Below are positions 49,527 through 58,174 of a stretch of DNA of 64,000 nt, piece after piece (the stretch's first letter is position 1; every line of letters starts with the position of its first letter). The notes under the pieces are model-generated. The model was not told the DNA's origin. It ran no database searches and worked only from the letters and a program-made list of their open reading frames with translations. This DNA is from Pseudomonadota bacterium. Its GTDB lineage: Bacteria; Myxococcota_A; Polyangia; Polyangiales; Polyangiaceae. Both the position numbers and the translations under genes were made by a program. The stretch lies in the NCBI GenBank assembly GCA_023423895.1, contig JAFAER010000249.1, positions 1 through 64,000 on the forward strand, given 5' to 3'.

Positions 49527-50081
49527 ATGAACGTGCGCTTTCGTCCCCTGCCCTTGGCCCTGGCTCTCGTCCTCGCGAGCTGCGCCAACTCTCCTTCTCC
49601 TTCTCCGTCCGTCGAGCACGAGACGCAGAGCGACGAGCAGGGTGAACGGCCGCCCGGCAGCCGGCCGTATTCGGCGTCGTTCGGCTGCAGGGGCTCGTTC
49701 CGCATCGGGGCCGGGTTCACGGACGAACAGGAGGCCGGCATCCACCAAGCTGCCACACGGTGGAACGTGTTCCTCGAGCGAGAGTACTTCTCGATCACCA
49801 GCGACGGCGGGTGCCCGATCGTCCTCATGGATCTCCCCGGCGACCTCGGAGCGCAGATGGATCACGACCACGGCAGGGTCGGCGTCGATCTCGCTTACCT
49901 CGCGCGCTTCGACCGTCTCCACGGGCCTCGATTCGAGACCGCGATCATGCACGAGATGGGGCACTCCCTCGGGATGGAGCACGTCGAGCACGCGGTCATG
50001 GCGCCGGACGGCTTCACGCTCGCGGAAGACTTCACGGAGAACGACCGCGCCGAGTGCGTGCGCGTCGGGTTCTGTTCGTGA
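49527..50081 (+). CDS. Matrixin-like zinc metalloprotease lipoprotein
   Basis: A 184-residue exported protease. The signal MNVRFRPLPLALALVLASC ends in lipobox LASC. The mature part has FGCRGSFRIGAGFTDEQEAGIHQAATRWN, then the metzincin zinc site HEMGHSLGMEHVEH (HExxHxxGxxH) and an AVMAPD Met-turn, as in matrixins and related M10-like peptidases. It is short, with no hemopexin-like part. The catalytic Glu is present. Likely a surface-anchored or released protease. Convergent with the NlpC/P60 gene. Confidence 0.82.
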   Translation: MNVRFRPLPLALALVLASCANSPSPSPSVEHETQSDEQGERPPGSRPYSASFGCRGSFRIGAGFTDEQEAGIHQAATRWNVFLEREYFSITSDGGCPIVLMDLPGDLGAQMDHDHGRVGVDLAYLARFDRLHGPRFETAIMHEMGHSLGMEHVEHAVMAPDGFTLAEDFTENDRAECVRVGFCS

Positions 50082-50088
50082 CGCGGCC

Positions 50089-50577
50089 TCAGCGCGGAAC
50101 GACGCGCAGCACGCGCTGCGGAACGGTGACACGCCGCCGGACGACGCCCGCGCGCGAGTGATACGCGTCGATCATCTGGCCGTTGCCGATGTAGAGGCCC
50201 ACGTGATGAGGCCACCAGAGGATGTCACCAGGCATCATCTGCTCGAACGGAACGTCGACGAGCGCTTGCCCCTGCGCAAGCGCCGTTCGCGGCAGCTTCA
50301 CGCCAGCCTGTCGCCACGCGGCCTGGACGAGCCCGGAGCAGTCGAAGCAGTCGGGGCCCGTTCCGCCCCAGCAGTAGCGCTTGCCGACCTGCGCGTGTGC
50401 GAAGCCGAGAGCTGCGGCGATCGCCGGATCGCCCTGTATGTCCGGCCAGACGGGGGCCCATGTCGCGGGCGGCGCGCTCGCCATCATCGATGGCGTGGAT
50501 GGCGTGGAGGACGAACATCCGAAAAGCGCGAGGCTGGCGACCAGGACGACGGCACGGAAGAGGGCACTGCGGGACAT
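50089..50577 (-). CDS. NlpC/P60 family peptidoglycan hydrolase lipoprotein
   Basis: A 162-residue lipoprotein: MSRSALFRAVVLVASLALFGC carries a lipobox (LFGC). The NlpC/P60 domain shows AHAQVGKRYCWGGTGPDCFDCSGLVQAAWRQAG (catalytic Cys in DCSGLV), PGDILWWPHHVGLYIGNGQMIDAYHS (catalytic His in HVGLYIG) and a final RVLRVVPR. Such enzymes cleave D-gamma-glutamyl-diaminopimelate or related bonds in cell wall peptides. Size is normal. It may remodel the wall or attack that of prey. The stop lies 7 bp from the convergent metalloprotease gene. Confidence 0.88.
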   Translation of the reverse strand: MSRSALFRAVVLVASLALFGCSSSTPSTPSMMASAPPATWAPVWPDIQGDPAIAAALGFAHAQVGKRYCWGGTGPDCFDCSGLVQAAWRQAGVKLPRTALAQGQALVDVPFEQMMPGDILWWPHHVGLYIGNGQMIDAYHSRAGVVRRRVTVPQRVLRVVPR

Positions 50578-50766
50578 CGCCGGCGATCGTTTCGAATCCG
50601 CGCGCAGTCGGCCAAGTCTCCGGCGAATCGGCCGAATGCTCGTGCTTGCCCGGAGGACGGCCGAGAGGAGCCTGGCGAAGCCCGAGACCTCTCGGCGTCG
50701 CGATCGCTACTTGTCCGTCGACATCCCGGCTTCGCGCGGGCCGCCGGATCCGCTATCGGAAATGCC

Positions 50767-51540
50767 GTGCGCGAGCTCGTCGTCCGTCCCATCGGTTTCG
50801 TCCGGTCGCCCTACGGCGAGAAGGTCGAGGCACCGCGCCAGGGCACCGCAGGTGGCGCCGCTGGCACCGTGGAGCTGCTTCCCGAGCTCCGCGACGCCGT
50901 CTCGGATCTCGAGGGCTTCGAACGCATCTGGCTGATCTTCTGGTTCGACCGCGCCGAGGGCTGGAAGCCGAAGGTGCAGCCGCCACGCAGCGACGAAAAG
51001 CGCGGCGTGTTCGCGACGCGCTCACCGCATCGGCCGAACCCGATCGGCATGACGGCGGTGCGGCTCGAGCGCGTCGACGGGCTCGTGCTGCACGTACGCG
51101 ACGTGGACCTCGTCGACGGCACTCCCGTCCTCGACATCAAGCCGTACATCCCGTACGCGGATGCCTTCCCCGAAGCAGGCGCGGGATGGCTGCAGGGCTT
51201 CGATCCTCGACCGGCGTGGCGCGTCGAGGTCGAGGCCTCCGCGCTCGAACAGCTCGCGTGGATAGCGAAGGAGACCGGTCTCGACCTCCAGGCGCGCGTC
51301 GAATCGGCGCTCGCGCTCGGTCCGCAGCCGCACGCGTATCGGCGCATCAAAGACATAGGCGAAGGCCGACGCGTGCTCGCCGTGAAGGCTTGGCGGGCGC
51401 GCTTCCGGTTCGACGCGCACGAGCGGACGATGACCGTCGAGCGTGTCGTCTCCGGGTACCGGCCGCGCGAGATCGAGCAGGGCAAAGAGCCCGATCACGC
51501 GATCCATCGGGCGTTCGTCGAGCGCTTCGGCGCAGGCTGA
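50767..51540 (+). CDS. trmO: tRNA (N6-threonylcarbamoyladenosine(37)-N6)-methyltransferase
   Basis: TrmO (also TsaA/YaeB) methylates t6A37 in certain tRNAs using S-adenosylmethionine. The 257 residues show the family signatures: VVRPIGFVRSPYGEKVEAPRQ at the start, LEGFERIWLIFWFDRAEGW, the diagnostic FATRSPHRPNPIGMTAVRLERV, and DVDLVDGTPVLDIKPYIPYAD. A GTG at 50767 is taken as start; the frame is open far upstream but antisense to the NlpC gene. The C-terminal extension (HERTMTVERVVSGYRPREIEQG, HAIHRAFVERFG) is a little longer than in short bacterial members. Cytoplasmic. Confidence 0.93.
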   Translation: MRELVVRPIGFVRSPYGEKVEAPRQGTAGGAAGTVELLPELRDAVSDLEGFERIWLIFWFDRAEGWKPKVQPPRSDEKRGVFATRSPHRPNPIGMTAVRLERVDGLVLHVRDVDLVDGTPVLDIKPYIPYADAFPEAGAGWLQGFDPRPAWRVEVEASALEQLAWIAKETGLDLQARVESALALGPQPHAYRRIKDIGEGRRVLAVKAWRARFRFDAHERTMTVERVVSGYRPREIEQGKEPDHAIHRAFVERFGAG

Positions 51541-51581
51541 TCGCCGCGCGCGTCCGCGTCAGCCCGACGAGGACGAGCCGC

Positions 51582-53252
51582 TCACTTGAAGCGCATGCAG
51601 CGGCCGCCCGAATACGCGGCCTTGTACTCCGGGAACGTGTACTTCGCGGGCGGGCCGTTGTTCCCACCGGCGCGGGCGCTGCTGTAGCCGATGCCGCGGT
51701 ACTTGAGGCCGAAGTTGCCGGTGAAGGTCGCGCCGTTCATGTCGAGAACGATCTCGTGCACGTTGCCGTGCAGGTCCATCCACGGCTCGTCGCCGGCGTT
51801 GATGCGGACGACGTCCGTGAACACGCGCCCCGGCGTCGCGATGCGGGAGGTTCCCTCGTGCGTCACACCGTTGGCGTAGAAGGGGAACCGGTACTTGATG
51901 CCGCCGTCGTTGCCCGAGTCGGTCGACTGCTGGATGGCCGAGGTGGGCGCGCAACGCGAGCCACATCCCGCCGAGTTGCCGAGGTTCGCGGGCGCGTTCG
52001 TGATGAAGTCGAGCACCTCGTCGGTCGCGAGCTGCCCGCCGTCCCAGTGACAGAACGCGGCGAGGACGGCGCTCGGGATGCACGTCATCGACTTCACATC
52101 GAGGACGTCCTTCGCCGGGATCGCCGTGCCGTTCCCGTCGAACCCTTGCGCCCGTGCGACCTCGCCGCGGCCGGTGAGCAGCGCGTCCGGATACCAGAAC
52201 GTCGGGTACCCGTACGAATTGGGGAGATTCCCGCAGTTGTGGCCGTGAACGTAGATGTAGAGCGGCGCGCCGAAGATGAAGTCGGTGCCGACGTTCCGCG
52301 AGGCAGGCGTCGGCTCGGGAGGATTGCTCGGCTGGCGCGGCACCTGGATCGCGGCGCCATTGGTGCCGCTCGACATGAAGAGGTTCCAGCCGTCGTTCCA
52401 GATGGCCGGCTTGTTGGCAGCGACCCACGACTTGATGTCGGGCTGACCGTTGTTTGCCGCGGCGAGGGCCTCGATGAACGCGCGAACGCGGCCTGCGGTC
52501 ACCTCGTACTTGTCGACGAAGACCTGCTTGCCGGGATTTTTCGGGTCCGTGTAGCCGGGCACCGGCAACGAGCGGCAGCAGCTCTCCTGCGTCGCGCCCG
52601 CGCTCTCGTCGCCGAACTCGCCCGGATGGAGCGGTTTGGTCCCACAGGTGTCCCCACCGAGGTGCGGCTTGCAGCTCTTCGCGTCGACGCACTTGTTCGC
52701 GTAGTTGCAAGCGCCGTTGCAGTCGGTGTCGGCGACACACGTGAGGCCTTCACCGCACTTCTTTCCGCTCTGGCCTCCGCAGTCGACGTCCGTCTCGGTG
52801 CCGTTCTTCACGCCGTCGTCGTTGCGCGGCGCGATGCACGTGTTCGTCTCCGGCTTGCACCAGTCATCGACGCAGTCGCCGTCGCCCTCGCACGACTTGC
52901 CCTCGGTGCACTTCGGAGCGTTCGGTCCTCCGCAGTCGACGTCGGTCTCGCCGTTGTTCTTCTGCCCGTCTTCCGCCGACGGCGGCCTCGGCCCGTCGAT
53001 GGGAGCCTGACACGTGCCCTGCTCGCACGAGCCGCTGCCACAATCGGACGGCCCCGTGCAGGACTCGCCGGGGCACTTTCCGCAGATGCCGCCGCAGTCG
53101 ACTCCGGTCTCGTCTTGATCGCGGACGCCGTTCTGACACGGCGGCTTGGTCGGATCGCCGCCGCCTCCGGCAGCGTCATCGCTCCCGGAGCAAGCAGCGT
53201 GAAGGAGAACGAGCGCGAACGAGAGAGCGACGAGCCCACGACCTTGCAGCAC
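51582..53252 (-). CDS. FGE/sulfatase-modifying-factor-like lipoprotein with Cys-rich repeats
   Basis: A 556-residue exported protein. The signal MLQGRGLVALSFALVLLHAAC has lipobox HAAC. Residues about 35-190 hold three Cys-rich repeats (xNGxxDxDETGVDCGG, NNGETDVDCGGPNAPKC, KNGTETDVDCGG...C) of the myxobacterial Cys-rich type. The C-terminal part resembles the formylglycine-generating enzyme fold: GKQVFVDKYEVTAGRVRAFIEAL, AAFCHWDGGQLATDEVLDF, DLHGNVHEIVLDMNGATF and YSGGRCMRFK. FGE homologues outside sulfatase maturation often have other roles, and here the copper-site cysteine pair is not evident. Surface display of an FGE-like binding module is the likely picture. Confidence 0.8.
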   Translation of the reverse strand: MLQGRGLVALSFALVLLHAACSGSDDAAGGGGDPTKPPCQNGVRDQDETGVDCGGICGKCPGESCTGPSDCGSGSCEQGTCQAPIDGPRPPSAEDGQKNNGETDVDCGGPNAPKCTEGKSCEGDGDCVDDWCKPETNTCIAPRNDDGVKNGTETDVDCGGQSGKKCGEGLTCVADTDCNGACNYANKCVDAKSCKPHLGGDTCGTKPLHPGEFGDESAGATQESCCRSLPVPGYTDPKNPGKQVFVDKYEVTAGRVRAFIEALAAANNGQPDIKSWVAANKPAIWNDGWNLFMSSGTNGAAIQVPRQPSNPPEPTPASRNVGTDFIFGAPLYIYVHGHNCGNLPNSYGYPTFWYPDALLTGRGEVARAQGFDGNGTAIPAKDVLDVKSMTCIPSAVLAAFCHWDGGQLATDEVLDFITNAPANLGNSAGCGSRCAPTSAIQQSTDSGNDGGIKYRFPFYANGVTHEGTSRIATPGRVFTDVVRINAGDEPWMDLHGNVHEIVLDMNGATFTGNFGLKYRGIGYSSARAGGNNGPPAKYTFPEYKAAYSGGRCMRFK

Positions 53253-53455
53253 GAACGACCTCCTGCTTGGCCCAGCGGCGCCGGACAGTCATACGGTGAC
53301 ATTTCGCTTCGAGCGGTGTCGAGCTTAAGAGCGGTCGATCGCGTCTCGATCGAGCGTCGGCATCCTCGACCGTGGTCGATCGATCCACCCTGAAATGCCG
53401 ACCGATCGGCGCGGGTCGTCGCGCGCCGGCTCCGCCCCCGGTAGTCTTCGGCCGA

Positions 53456-54616
53456 ATGGATGCCATCGAACAGGGCGCAGTCCTCGTTCTCGACGAGATC
53501 GTGCGTCGCGCGGTACGTGCAAAGGCGAGCGACATCCACCTGGAGCCGAAGCGCGATCGACTCAACGTGCGCTTCCGCGTCGACGGCGAGATGGTGGAGG
53601 AGCAGAGCGTCCCGCCGGACATCGCACTCGAGGTGGTCTCGCGTGTGAAGGTCCTCGCACGGATGGACATCGCCGAGCGGCGCCTCCCGCAGGACGGCCA
53701 GCTCACGCTGTCGCCGAACGGCGAGCTCGTCCACCTCCGCGCGTCCACGTTCCCGAGCTCCGTCGGCGAGAAGCTCGTGCTCCGGCTCCTGTCCGGTCAG
53801 TCGCTGATCCCGTTCGAACGCCTCGGCCTCGAGCCGCCGCTCCAGGCGGTCGTCCGCGAGCTCGTCGGTCGGCCGCAAGGCTTCATCGTCGCGAGCGGGC
53901 CGACGGGCGCGGGCAAGACGTCCACGCTCTACTCGTTCCTTCGCCTCATCGACACGCGACGCTCGAACGTGATGACGCTCGAGGATCCGATCGAAGTCGA
54001 GGTGCCGCAGATCACCCAGGGTCAGACGAACATCAAGGCGGGCTTCACGTTCGCGACCGGCCTTCGCGCCATCCTCCGGCAGGATCCGGACGTCATCATG
54101 GTGGGTGAGATCCGCGATGCGGAGACCGCTGGCATCGCCCTGCAGGCTTCGCTCACGGGCCACCAGGTGCTCTCGACGCTCCACACGTCGGACGCCGTCG
54201 AGAGCATCGTCCGCCTCGTCGATCTCGGGGTCGAGCCGTGGATCATCGCCAACGCGCTCACGGCCGTGCTGTCTCAGCGGCTCGTCCGGATCGTCTGCAA
54301 GGACTGCCAGGACGAGGTCGTCCTCGAGCACGCCATCGTCGATCGGGACGAGCTGCTCATCCCCGCCGGCGAAAAGATCGTGCGCCCGCGTGGCTGCGCG
54401 AAGTGCCTCAAGACGGGCTACCGCGGCCGAACCGGCATCTTCGAGGTCGTCGTGATCGACGACGACATGCGCGAGATGATCAAGGTGAAGGCGAGCCCGC
54501 GCGACTACCGGCAGCTCCTGCGCAAGCGCGGGCTCGCGAGCCTCCGACGCGTCGGATTCCAGCGCGTCCGAGAGGGCATCACCACCGTCGACGAGGTCGT
54601 CCGCGTCACGACCTGA
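53456..54616 (+). CDS. Orphan GspE/PilB-type secretion ATPase
   Basis: A 386-residue AAA-like ATPase of the type II/type IV pilus family. It starts directly in the N2 domain (IVRRAVRAKASDIHLEPKRDRLNVRFRVDG) and lacks the N1 domain. Walker A GPTGAGKTS (148-156), Asp box MTLEDPIEVEVPQITQGQ, Walker B QDPDVIMVGEIRDAET, His box HQVLSTLHTSDAV, and a tetracysteine zinc pair CKDC ... CAKC are all present. The catalytic core looks functional. No pilin, GspF or other secretion gene is adjacent, so this is a solo ATPase, 23 kb from the main operon. It could serve the pilus, another secretion apparatus, or act as a spare GspE. Confidence 0.9.
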   Translation: MDAIEQGAVLVLDEIVRRAVRAKASDIHLEPKRDRLNVRFRVDGEMVEEQSVPPDIALEVVSRVKVLARMDIAERRLPQDGQLTLSPNGELVHLRASTFPSSVGEKLVLRLLSGQSLIPFERLGLEPPLQAVVRELVGRPQGFIVASGPTGAGKTSTLYSFLRLIDTRRSNVMTLEDPIEVEVPQITQGQTNIKAGFTFATGLRAILRQDPDVIMVGEIRDAETAGIALQASLTGHQVLSTLHTSDAVESIVRLVDLGVEPWIIANALTAVLSQRLVRIVCKDCQDEVVLEHAIVDRDELLIPAGEKIVRPRGCAKCLKTGYRGRTGIFEVVVIDDDMREMIKVKASPRDYRQLLRKRGLASLRRVGFQRVREGITTVDEVVRVTT

Positions 54617-54646
54617 CGGCCGTGCTCCGGATCGAGATCGCCGTCG

Positions 54647-55777
54647 TCAGCAGGGCGGACGGATCGACTTCGGCGGGCCGCTGGCGTCGGGGTCGACGAT
54701 CGGCAAGAGCTCCTCGATCTTGTCGCAGAGCTCCTTCTTGTCCTGCGCGCGGATCGTGACGTGCCCGAGCTTGCGGCCGGGCGAAGCGTCCTTGCCGTAG
54801 GCGTGCAGGTGCGCGCCCTCGACGGCGAGGATGCTCTCCTTCGGCGGCAGCTTGCCGATGACGTTGAGCATCGCCGAGACGCCGACCATCCGCGTCGAGC
54901 CGAGCGGCATCCCGAGGATCGCGCGGACGTGGTTCTCGAACTGGCTCGTCTCCGCGCCCTCGATCGTCCAGTGGCCGGAGTTGTGGACGCGCGGCGCCAT
55001 CTCGTTCGCGAGGAGCTCGCTGTCCTTCATGAAGAGCTCGATCGCGAGCACGCCGACGTAGCCGAGCTGGTTCATCACGTTGGCCGAGTGCTGTTCGGCG
55101 CGCGCCTGCAGCTCCGGTGTCCAGACGTCGCTCTTCGGGATCGAGACGCGGAGGATGCCGTCACGATGCTCGTTCTCGACGAGCGGCCAGAACTTCGTCT
55201 CACCGGTCTTGCTGCGCACGCCGAGGATCGACAGCTCGCGATCGAACGGGACGAGGCCCTCCACGATGAGCAGCGCCGCGCCGAGCGCCTCCCACGCGCG
55301 ATCGACGTCGGCCTCTGTGCGGAGGACCATCTGTCCTTTGCCGTCGTAGCCGAAGCGGCGCGTCTTGATCACCGCAGGAAGGCCGATGCGTGCGATCGCC
55401 TCCGTGAGCTCCTCGCGTGACGAGACGGCAGCAAACGGCGGCGTCGGGATCCCTAGCCGTGCGAAGAACTGCTTCTCGTCGAGGCGATCCTGGCTCACCT
55501 CGAGCGCGGCCGGAGGCGGAAACACCTCGACGAGCTCGTTGAGGAAGCGCGCCGACGCGACCGGCACGTTCTCGAACTCGTAGGTGACGACGTCGCTCTT
55601 GCGAGCGAGCTCCGAGAGGCGCTCCTCGTCGTCGTACGCGCCGACGCGCAGGTTACCGACGTGCCCCGCCGAGGACTCTGCCCCGGGATCGAGGAACACG
55701 AACCGCTGCCCGAGCGTGTAGCCCGCCAGCGCGATCATTCTTCCGAGCTGCCCCCCGCCGAGAACACCGACGGTCAC
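54647..55777 (-). CDS. purK: N5-carboxyaminoimidazole ribonucleotide synthase
   Basis: Converts AIR, bicarbonate and ATP to N5-CAIR in purine synthesis. The 376 residues match PurK (ATP-grasp): TVGVLGGGQLGRMIALAGYTLG, VVTYEFENVPVASARFL, LDEKQFFARLGIPTPPFA, LPAVIKTRRFGYDGKGQ, FDRELSILGVRSKTGETKFWPLVEN, LYVGVLAIELF-like YVGVLAIELFMKDSELLANEMAPRVHNSGHWTIEGAETSQFENHVRAILG. GTG start at 55777, 6 bp after the purE stop, so purE-purK is a two-gene operon. Cytoplasmic, working with PurE. Confidence 0.95.
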   Translation of the reverse strand: MTVGVLGGGQLGRMIALAGYTLGQRFVFLDPGAESSAGHVGNLRVGAYDDEERLSELARKSDVVTYEFENVPVASARFLNELVEVFPPPAALEVSQDRLDEKQFFARLGIPTPPFAAVSSREELTEAIARIGLPAVIKTRRFGYDGKGQMVLRTEADVDRAWEALGAALLIVEGLVPFDRELSILGVRSKTGETKFWPLVENEHRDGILRVSIPKSDVWTPELQARAEQHSANVMNQLGYVGVLAIELFMKDSELLANEMAPRVHNSGHWTIEGAETSQFENHVRAILGMPLGSTRMVGVSAMLNVIGKLPPKESILAVEGAHLHAYGKDASPGRKLGHVTIRAQDKKELCDKIEELLPIVDPDASGPPKSIRPPC

Positions 55778-55783
55778 GACGAT

Positions 55784-56383
55784 TCAGCCTTTCACCCGCT
55801 CCGGGTCGGGATCTCTGGTGGTTGCCGTGGCCGTGCCACGGCGATCAGACTCTGGAGTGGAGAGCGATCCGGGCGCGGACTCCACCGCCTCGGGCGGAAC
55901 GCTCGGATCGGGACGATCGAGGACGCTCTGCGTCTGCGCATCGCGATGCCTCGCGAGCGCCGCGCGCGTCGCGCCGTCACGACGGGCAAGGATCTGCGCA
56001 GCGAACAGCGCCGCGTTGATCGCGCCGGCCTTTCCGATCGCGAACGTCGCGACGGGGACACCAGCCGGCATCTGCACGATCGAGAGGAGCGAGTCGACCC
56101 CGCGAAGGACCTTCGATTCGACGGGAACACCGAGGACCGGCAGGAGCGTCTTGGCCGCGGTCATCCCGGGGAGATGTGCGGCGCCGCCAGCTCCGGCGAT
56201 GATGACCTCGAGGCCTCGTCCTTCTGCCTTCGAGGCGTAGTCGAAGAGGAGATCGGGCGTGCGATGCGCCGAGACGACCCGCGTCTCGAACGCGATGCCG
56301 AGACTCTCGAGCATGGCCGCGGCGTGGCTCATCGTGTCCCAGTCCGAAACGGATCCCATGATGATGCCGACCTTGGCGCTCAT
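55784..56383 (-). CDS. purE: N5-carboxyaminoimidazole ribonucleotide mutase
   Basis: Class I PurE converts N5-CAIR to CAIR. The 199 residues start MSAKVGIIMGSVSDWDTMSHAAAMLESLGI, then ETRVVSAHRTPDLLFDYA (active-site SAHRT), EVIIAGAGGAAHLPGMTAAKT, PVLGVPVES and SLLSIVQMPAGVPVATFAIGKAGAINAALFAAQIL. The core matches the family. The C-terminal ~35 residues beyond the usual end (SVPPEAVESAPGSLSTPESDRRG) are a Pro/Ser/Thr-rich tail with no known role. The ATG at 56383 gives the standard start. Together with purK it forms the carboxylation steps of the pathway. Confidence 0.95.
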   Translation of the reverse strand: MSAKVGIIMGSVSDWDTMSHAAAMLESLGIAFETRVVSAHRTPDLLFDYASKAEGRGLEVIIAGAGGAAHLPGMTAAKTLLPVLGVPVESKVLRGVDSLLSIVQMPAGVPVATFAIGKAGAINAALFAAQILARRDGATRAALARHRDAQTQSVLDRPDPSVPPEAVESAPGSLSTPESDRRGTATATTRDPDPERVKG

Positions 56384-56465
56384 AAGGCGGCGGAGGATAC
56401 CACGCTGCGCCTCGCATGGATCGCGGCGTCGCGGGCATGGCAGCGTCTTCGTATATGCTCGCGTC

Positions 56466-57641
56466 ATGCACGCGGCCCGACTCTGGCGCTTTTGCTTCTT
56501 CGTCGTTCCGGCTCTCTTTGCTGGCTGGGCCGCGGGATGTGCTGACGACTCGAGCGGAGCGGCTCCCGACGGCGATGCCGACGGCGGCGTAGACGCGGGC
56601 GAAGACGCACGGCCGAGCGGAGACGGAGGCGCCGACGCTCCGATCAAGCGCGACTGTTCCGCGGACCTCGACGGCGACGGCATCTACAAACACCTCGAGT
56701 GCGCAGGCCTCTACGCGTCGCTCCGCGACAAGACGATCGCTCCCGACACGAAGCCGTACAAGCCCGGCGTCGAGTTCTGGAGCGACGGCGCCGAAAAACA
56801 GCGCTGGGTCTACCTGCCGCCAGGCTCGAAGATCGACATCACGGACTGGGACGAGTGGACCCTGCCGGAGGGCACGAAGCTCTGGAAGGAGTTCAAGGTC
56901 GGCGGCAAGCGGATCGAGACGCGCCTCTACACCAAGCTCGCCGACGGAAGCTGGGTTCACACGTCGTATCGATGGAACGCGGACGAGACCGACGCGGTGC
57001 GCAAGGACGGTGGCGAGAGCATCGCGAGTATCGGCCTCGACGGCGGCGCGTACGAGATCCCGAGCACGGGGCAATGCGACGAGTGCCACGCAGGCCGCAA
57101 GGATCAGGCGCTCGGCTTCGACGCCGTCAGCCTCGGCCTCCCGACCGCGACGGGACAGACCCTCGCGACGCTCGCGGCCGAAGGATGGCTCTCGACGACG
57201 CCGCCTGCGACGACGCTCGACTTCCCGGGCCCCGACGCAGCACGTGCGGCGGTCGGATGGGTCCACGCGAACTGCGGGTCGTGCCACAACGCGAACACGA
57301 ACGCGGCCGCGTCGTTCCGCAAGCATCTGCTCGTTCGCGCGACCGACCTCGCGCCCGCCGACGGCGGCGCTCCGGTGGCGCTCGAGCAGCTCGACATCTG
57401 GACGCAGGCCTACTGCGTCGACACCTTCCGGACCGATCCGGAGGCTGGCGCTCCGTTCAAGTACATCCGTGGCGGGCAACCGGAGAAGAGCCTCATGTCG
57501 ATCCTCGCCCGGGGCCGCGTCCGACCGGACGAGCTGCCGAGCTCAGGCGTGCAGATGCCGCCGATCGTCACGCGCGCGGTCGACCACGTCGGCGTGGAGA
57601 TCCTCGACGCGTGGATCGCGACGCTTCCCGCTTGCCAGTGA
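56466..57641 (+). CDS. Cytochrome c-like lipoprotein with two CxxCH motifs
   Basis: A 391-residue exported protein. The signal MHAARLWRFCFFVVPALFAGWAAGC ends in a lipobox (AAGC) and leads to an Asp/Gly/Ala-rich acidic linker. The body has two haem-type motifs, CDECHAG and CGSCHNAN (CxxCH), and repeated Trp/Tyr-rich strands (VEFWSDGAEKQRWVYLPPGSKIDITDWDEWTLPEGTKLWKEF, ETRLYTKLADGSWVHTSYRWN). The pattern is seen in predicted outer-membrane or surface cytochromes of myxobacteria. Function unknown; electron transfer is inferred from the motifs. A strong terminator follows at 57674-57704. Confidence 0.8.
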   Translation: MHAARLWRFCFFVVPALFAGWAAGCADDSSGAAPDGDADGGVDAGEDARPSGDGGADAPIKRDCSADLDGDGIYKHLECAGLYASLRDKTIAPDTKPYKPGVEFWSDGAEKQRWVYLPPGSKIDITDWDEWTLPEGTKLWKEFKVGGKRIETRLYTKLADGSWVHTSYRWNADETDAVRKDGGESIASIGLDGGAYEIPSTGQCDECHAGRKDQALGFDAVSLGLPTATGQTLATLAAEGWLSTTPPATTLDFPGPDAARAAVGWVHANCGSCHNANTNAAASFRKHLLVRATDLAPADGGAPVALEQLDIWTQAYCVDTFRTDPEAGAPFKYIRGGQPEKSLMSILARGRVRPDELPSSGVQMPPIVTRAVDHVGVEILDAWIATLPACQ

Positions 57642-57673
57642 TCGAGGCAGGCAAGCTCGAGCGCACAAAAGGC

Positions 57674-57704
57674 AGCGAGCCCTCGCTTGTGACGAGGGCT
57701 CGCT
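57674..57704 (+). terminator. Rho-independent-like terminator after the cytochrome gene
   Basis: AGCGAGCCCTCG (57674-57685) and CGAGGGCTCGCT (57693-57704) are perfect 12-bp inverted arms around a 7-base loop, 33 bp after the stop codon. The following bases (AGACGTTCCTT) give only a weak T stretch. Confidence 0.75.
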
Positions 57705-58174
57705 AGACGTTCCTTACCGAATGAGCCGTGTGCGGATTGTCATGAACCCCTAGCCCGATAAGGCTAGGTGGGCGGCTCTGACCGCGCTTCAGGCTTCCGA
57801 ATTATCCAGAGCTCCGGAGAGATGGTTCGGCGTGCACAACGAGCGGCCACTTGCCTCCCTGGTTCATTTACATAAGGGGATCATGAAAACCGCGAAGCAC
57901 GAGCCCTACAGAGGGAACGAGGAATAGCGTAGGAAGCTCCCAAGGCCCGGTCAACGGGGCATTCTTCGTTCGCGCTTCTCTTCGCGTCCCCGCGTCTCTC
58001 CCCACGAGTGCTCGCGTCGTCCTCGTCTGCGCGTCGCTGACGCCGGATGCATCGCTCGTGCTCGCTCGCGCGCGCTTTCACCTGGCCCCCACCCCAGCCA
58101 CCTGCCGCGCCGTGCCGCGCGCTCGGGATTGCAGGAAAGTGGGCCATTCGCCCCGGAATGGCGACATCTCGAGC
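57705..58174. other. Intergenic region with a second hairpin and a possible micro-ORF
   Basis: CCTAGCC (57749-57755) and GGCTAGG (57762-57768) form a 7-bp stem with a 6-base loop. At 57883-57927, after an AAGGGGA ribosome site, an ATG opens a 14-codon frame (MKTAKHEPYRGNEE). Base composition to about 57930 is lower in GC than the surrounding genes. I see no tRNA, integrase or transposase. It may be the leader of the PglZ-like gene or the trace of a lost insertion. Confidence 0.4.

Noticed and set aside
49642..50766. N-terminal extension of TrmO to 632 residues
   Set aside because: It runs over the metalloprotease gene in another frame and antisense to the NlpC/P60 gene; TrmO normally starts at the VVRPIGFVRSPY block.
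50397..53393. 998-codon open frame on the plus strand
   Set aside because: Runs through trmO in another frame and antisense to the FGE-like gene; biased composition.
57741..57770. tRNA-like arm
   Set aside because: Only a single 7-bp hairpin; no cloverleaf, anticodon arm or CCA end could be drawn.
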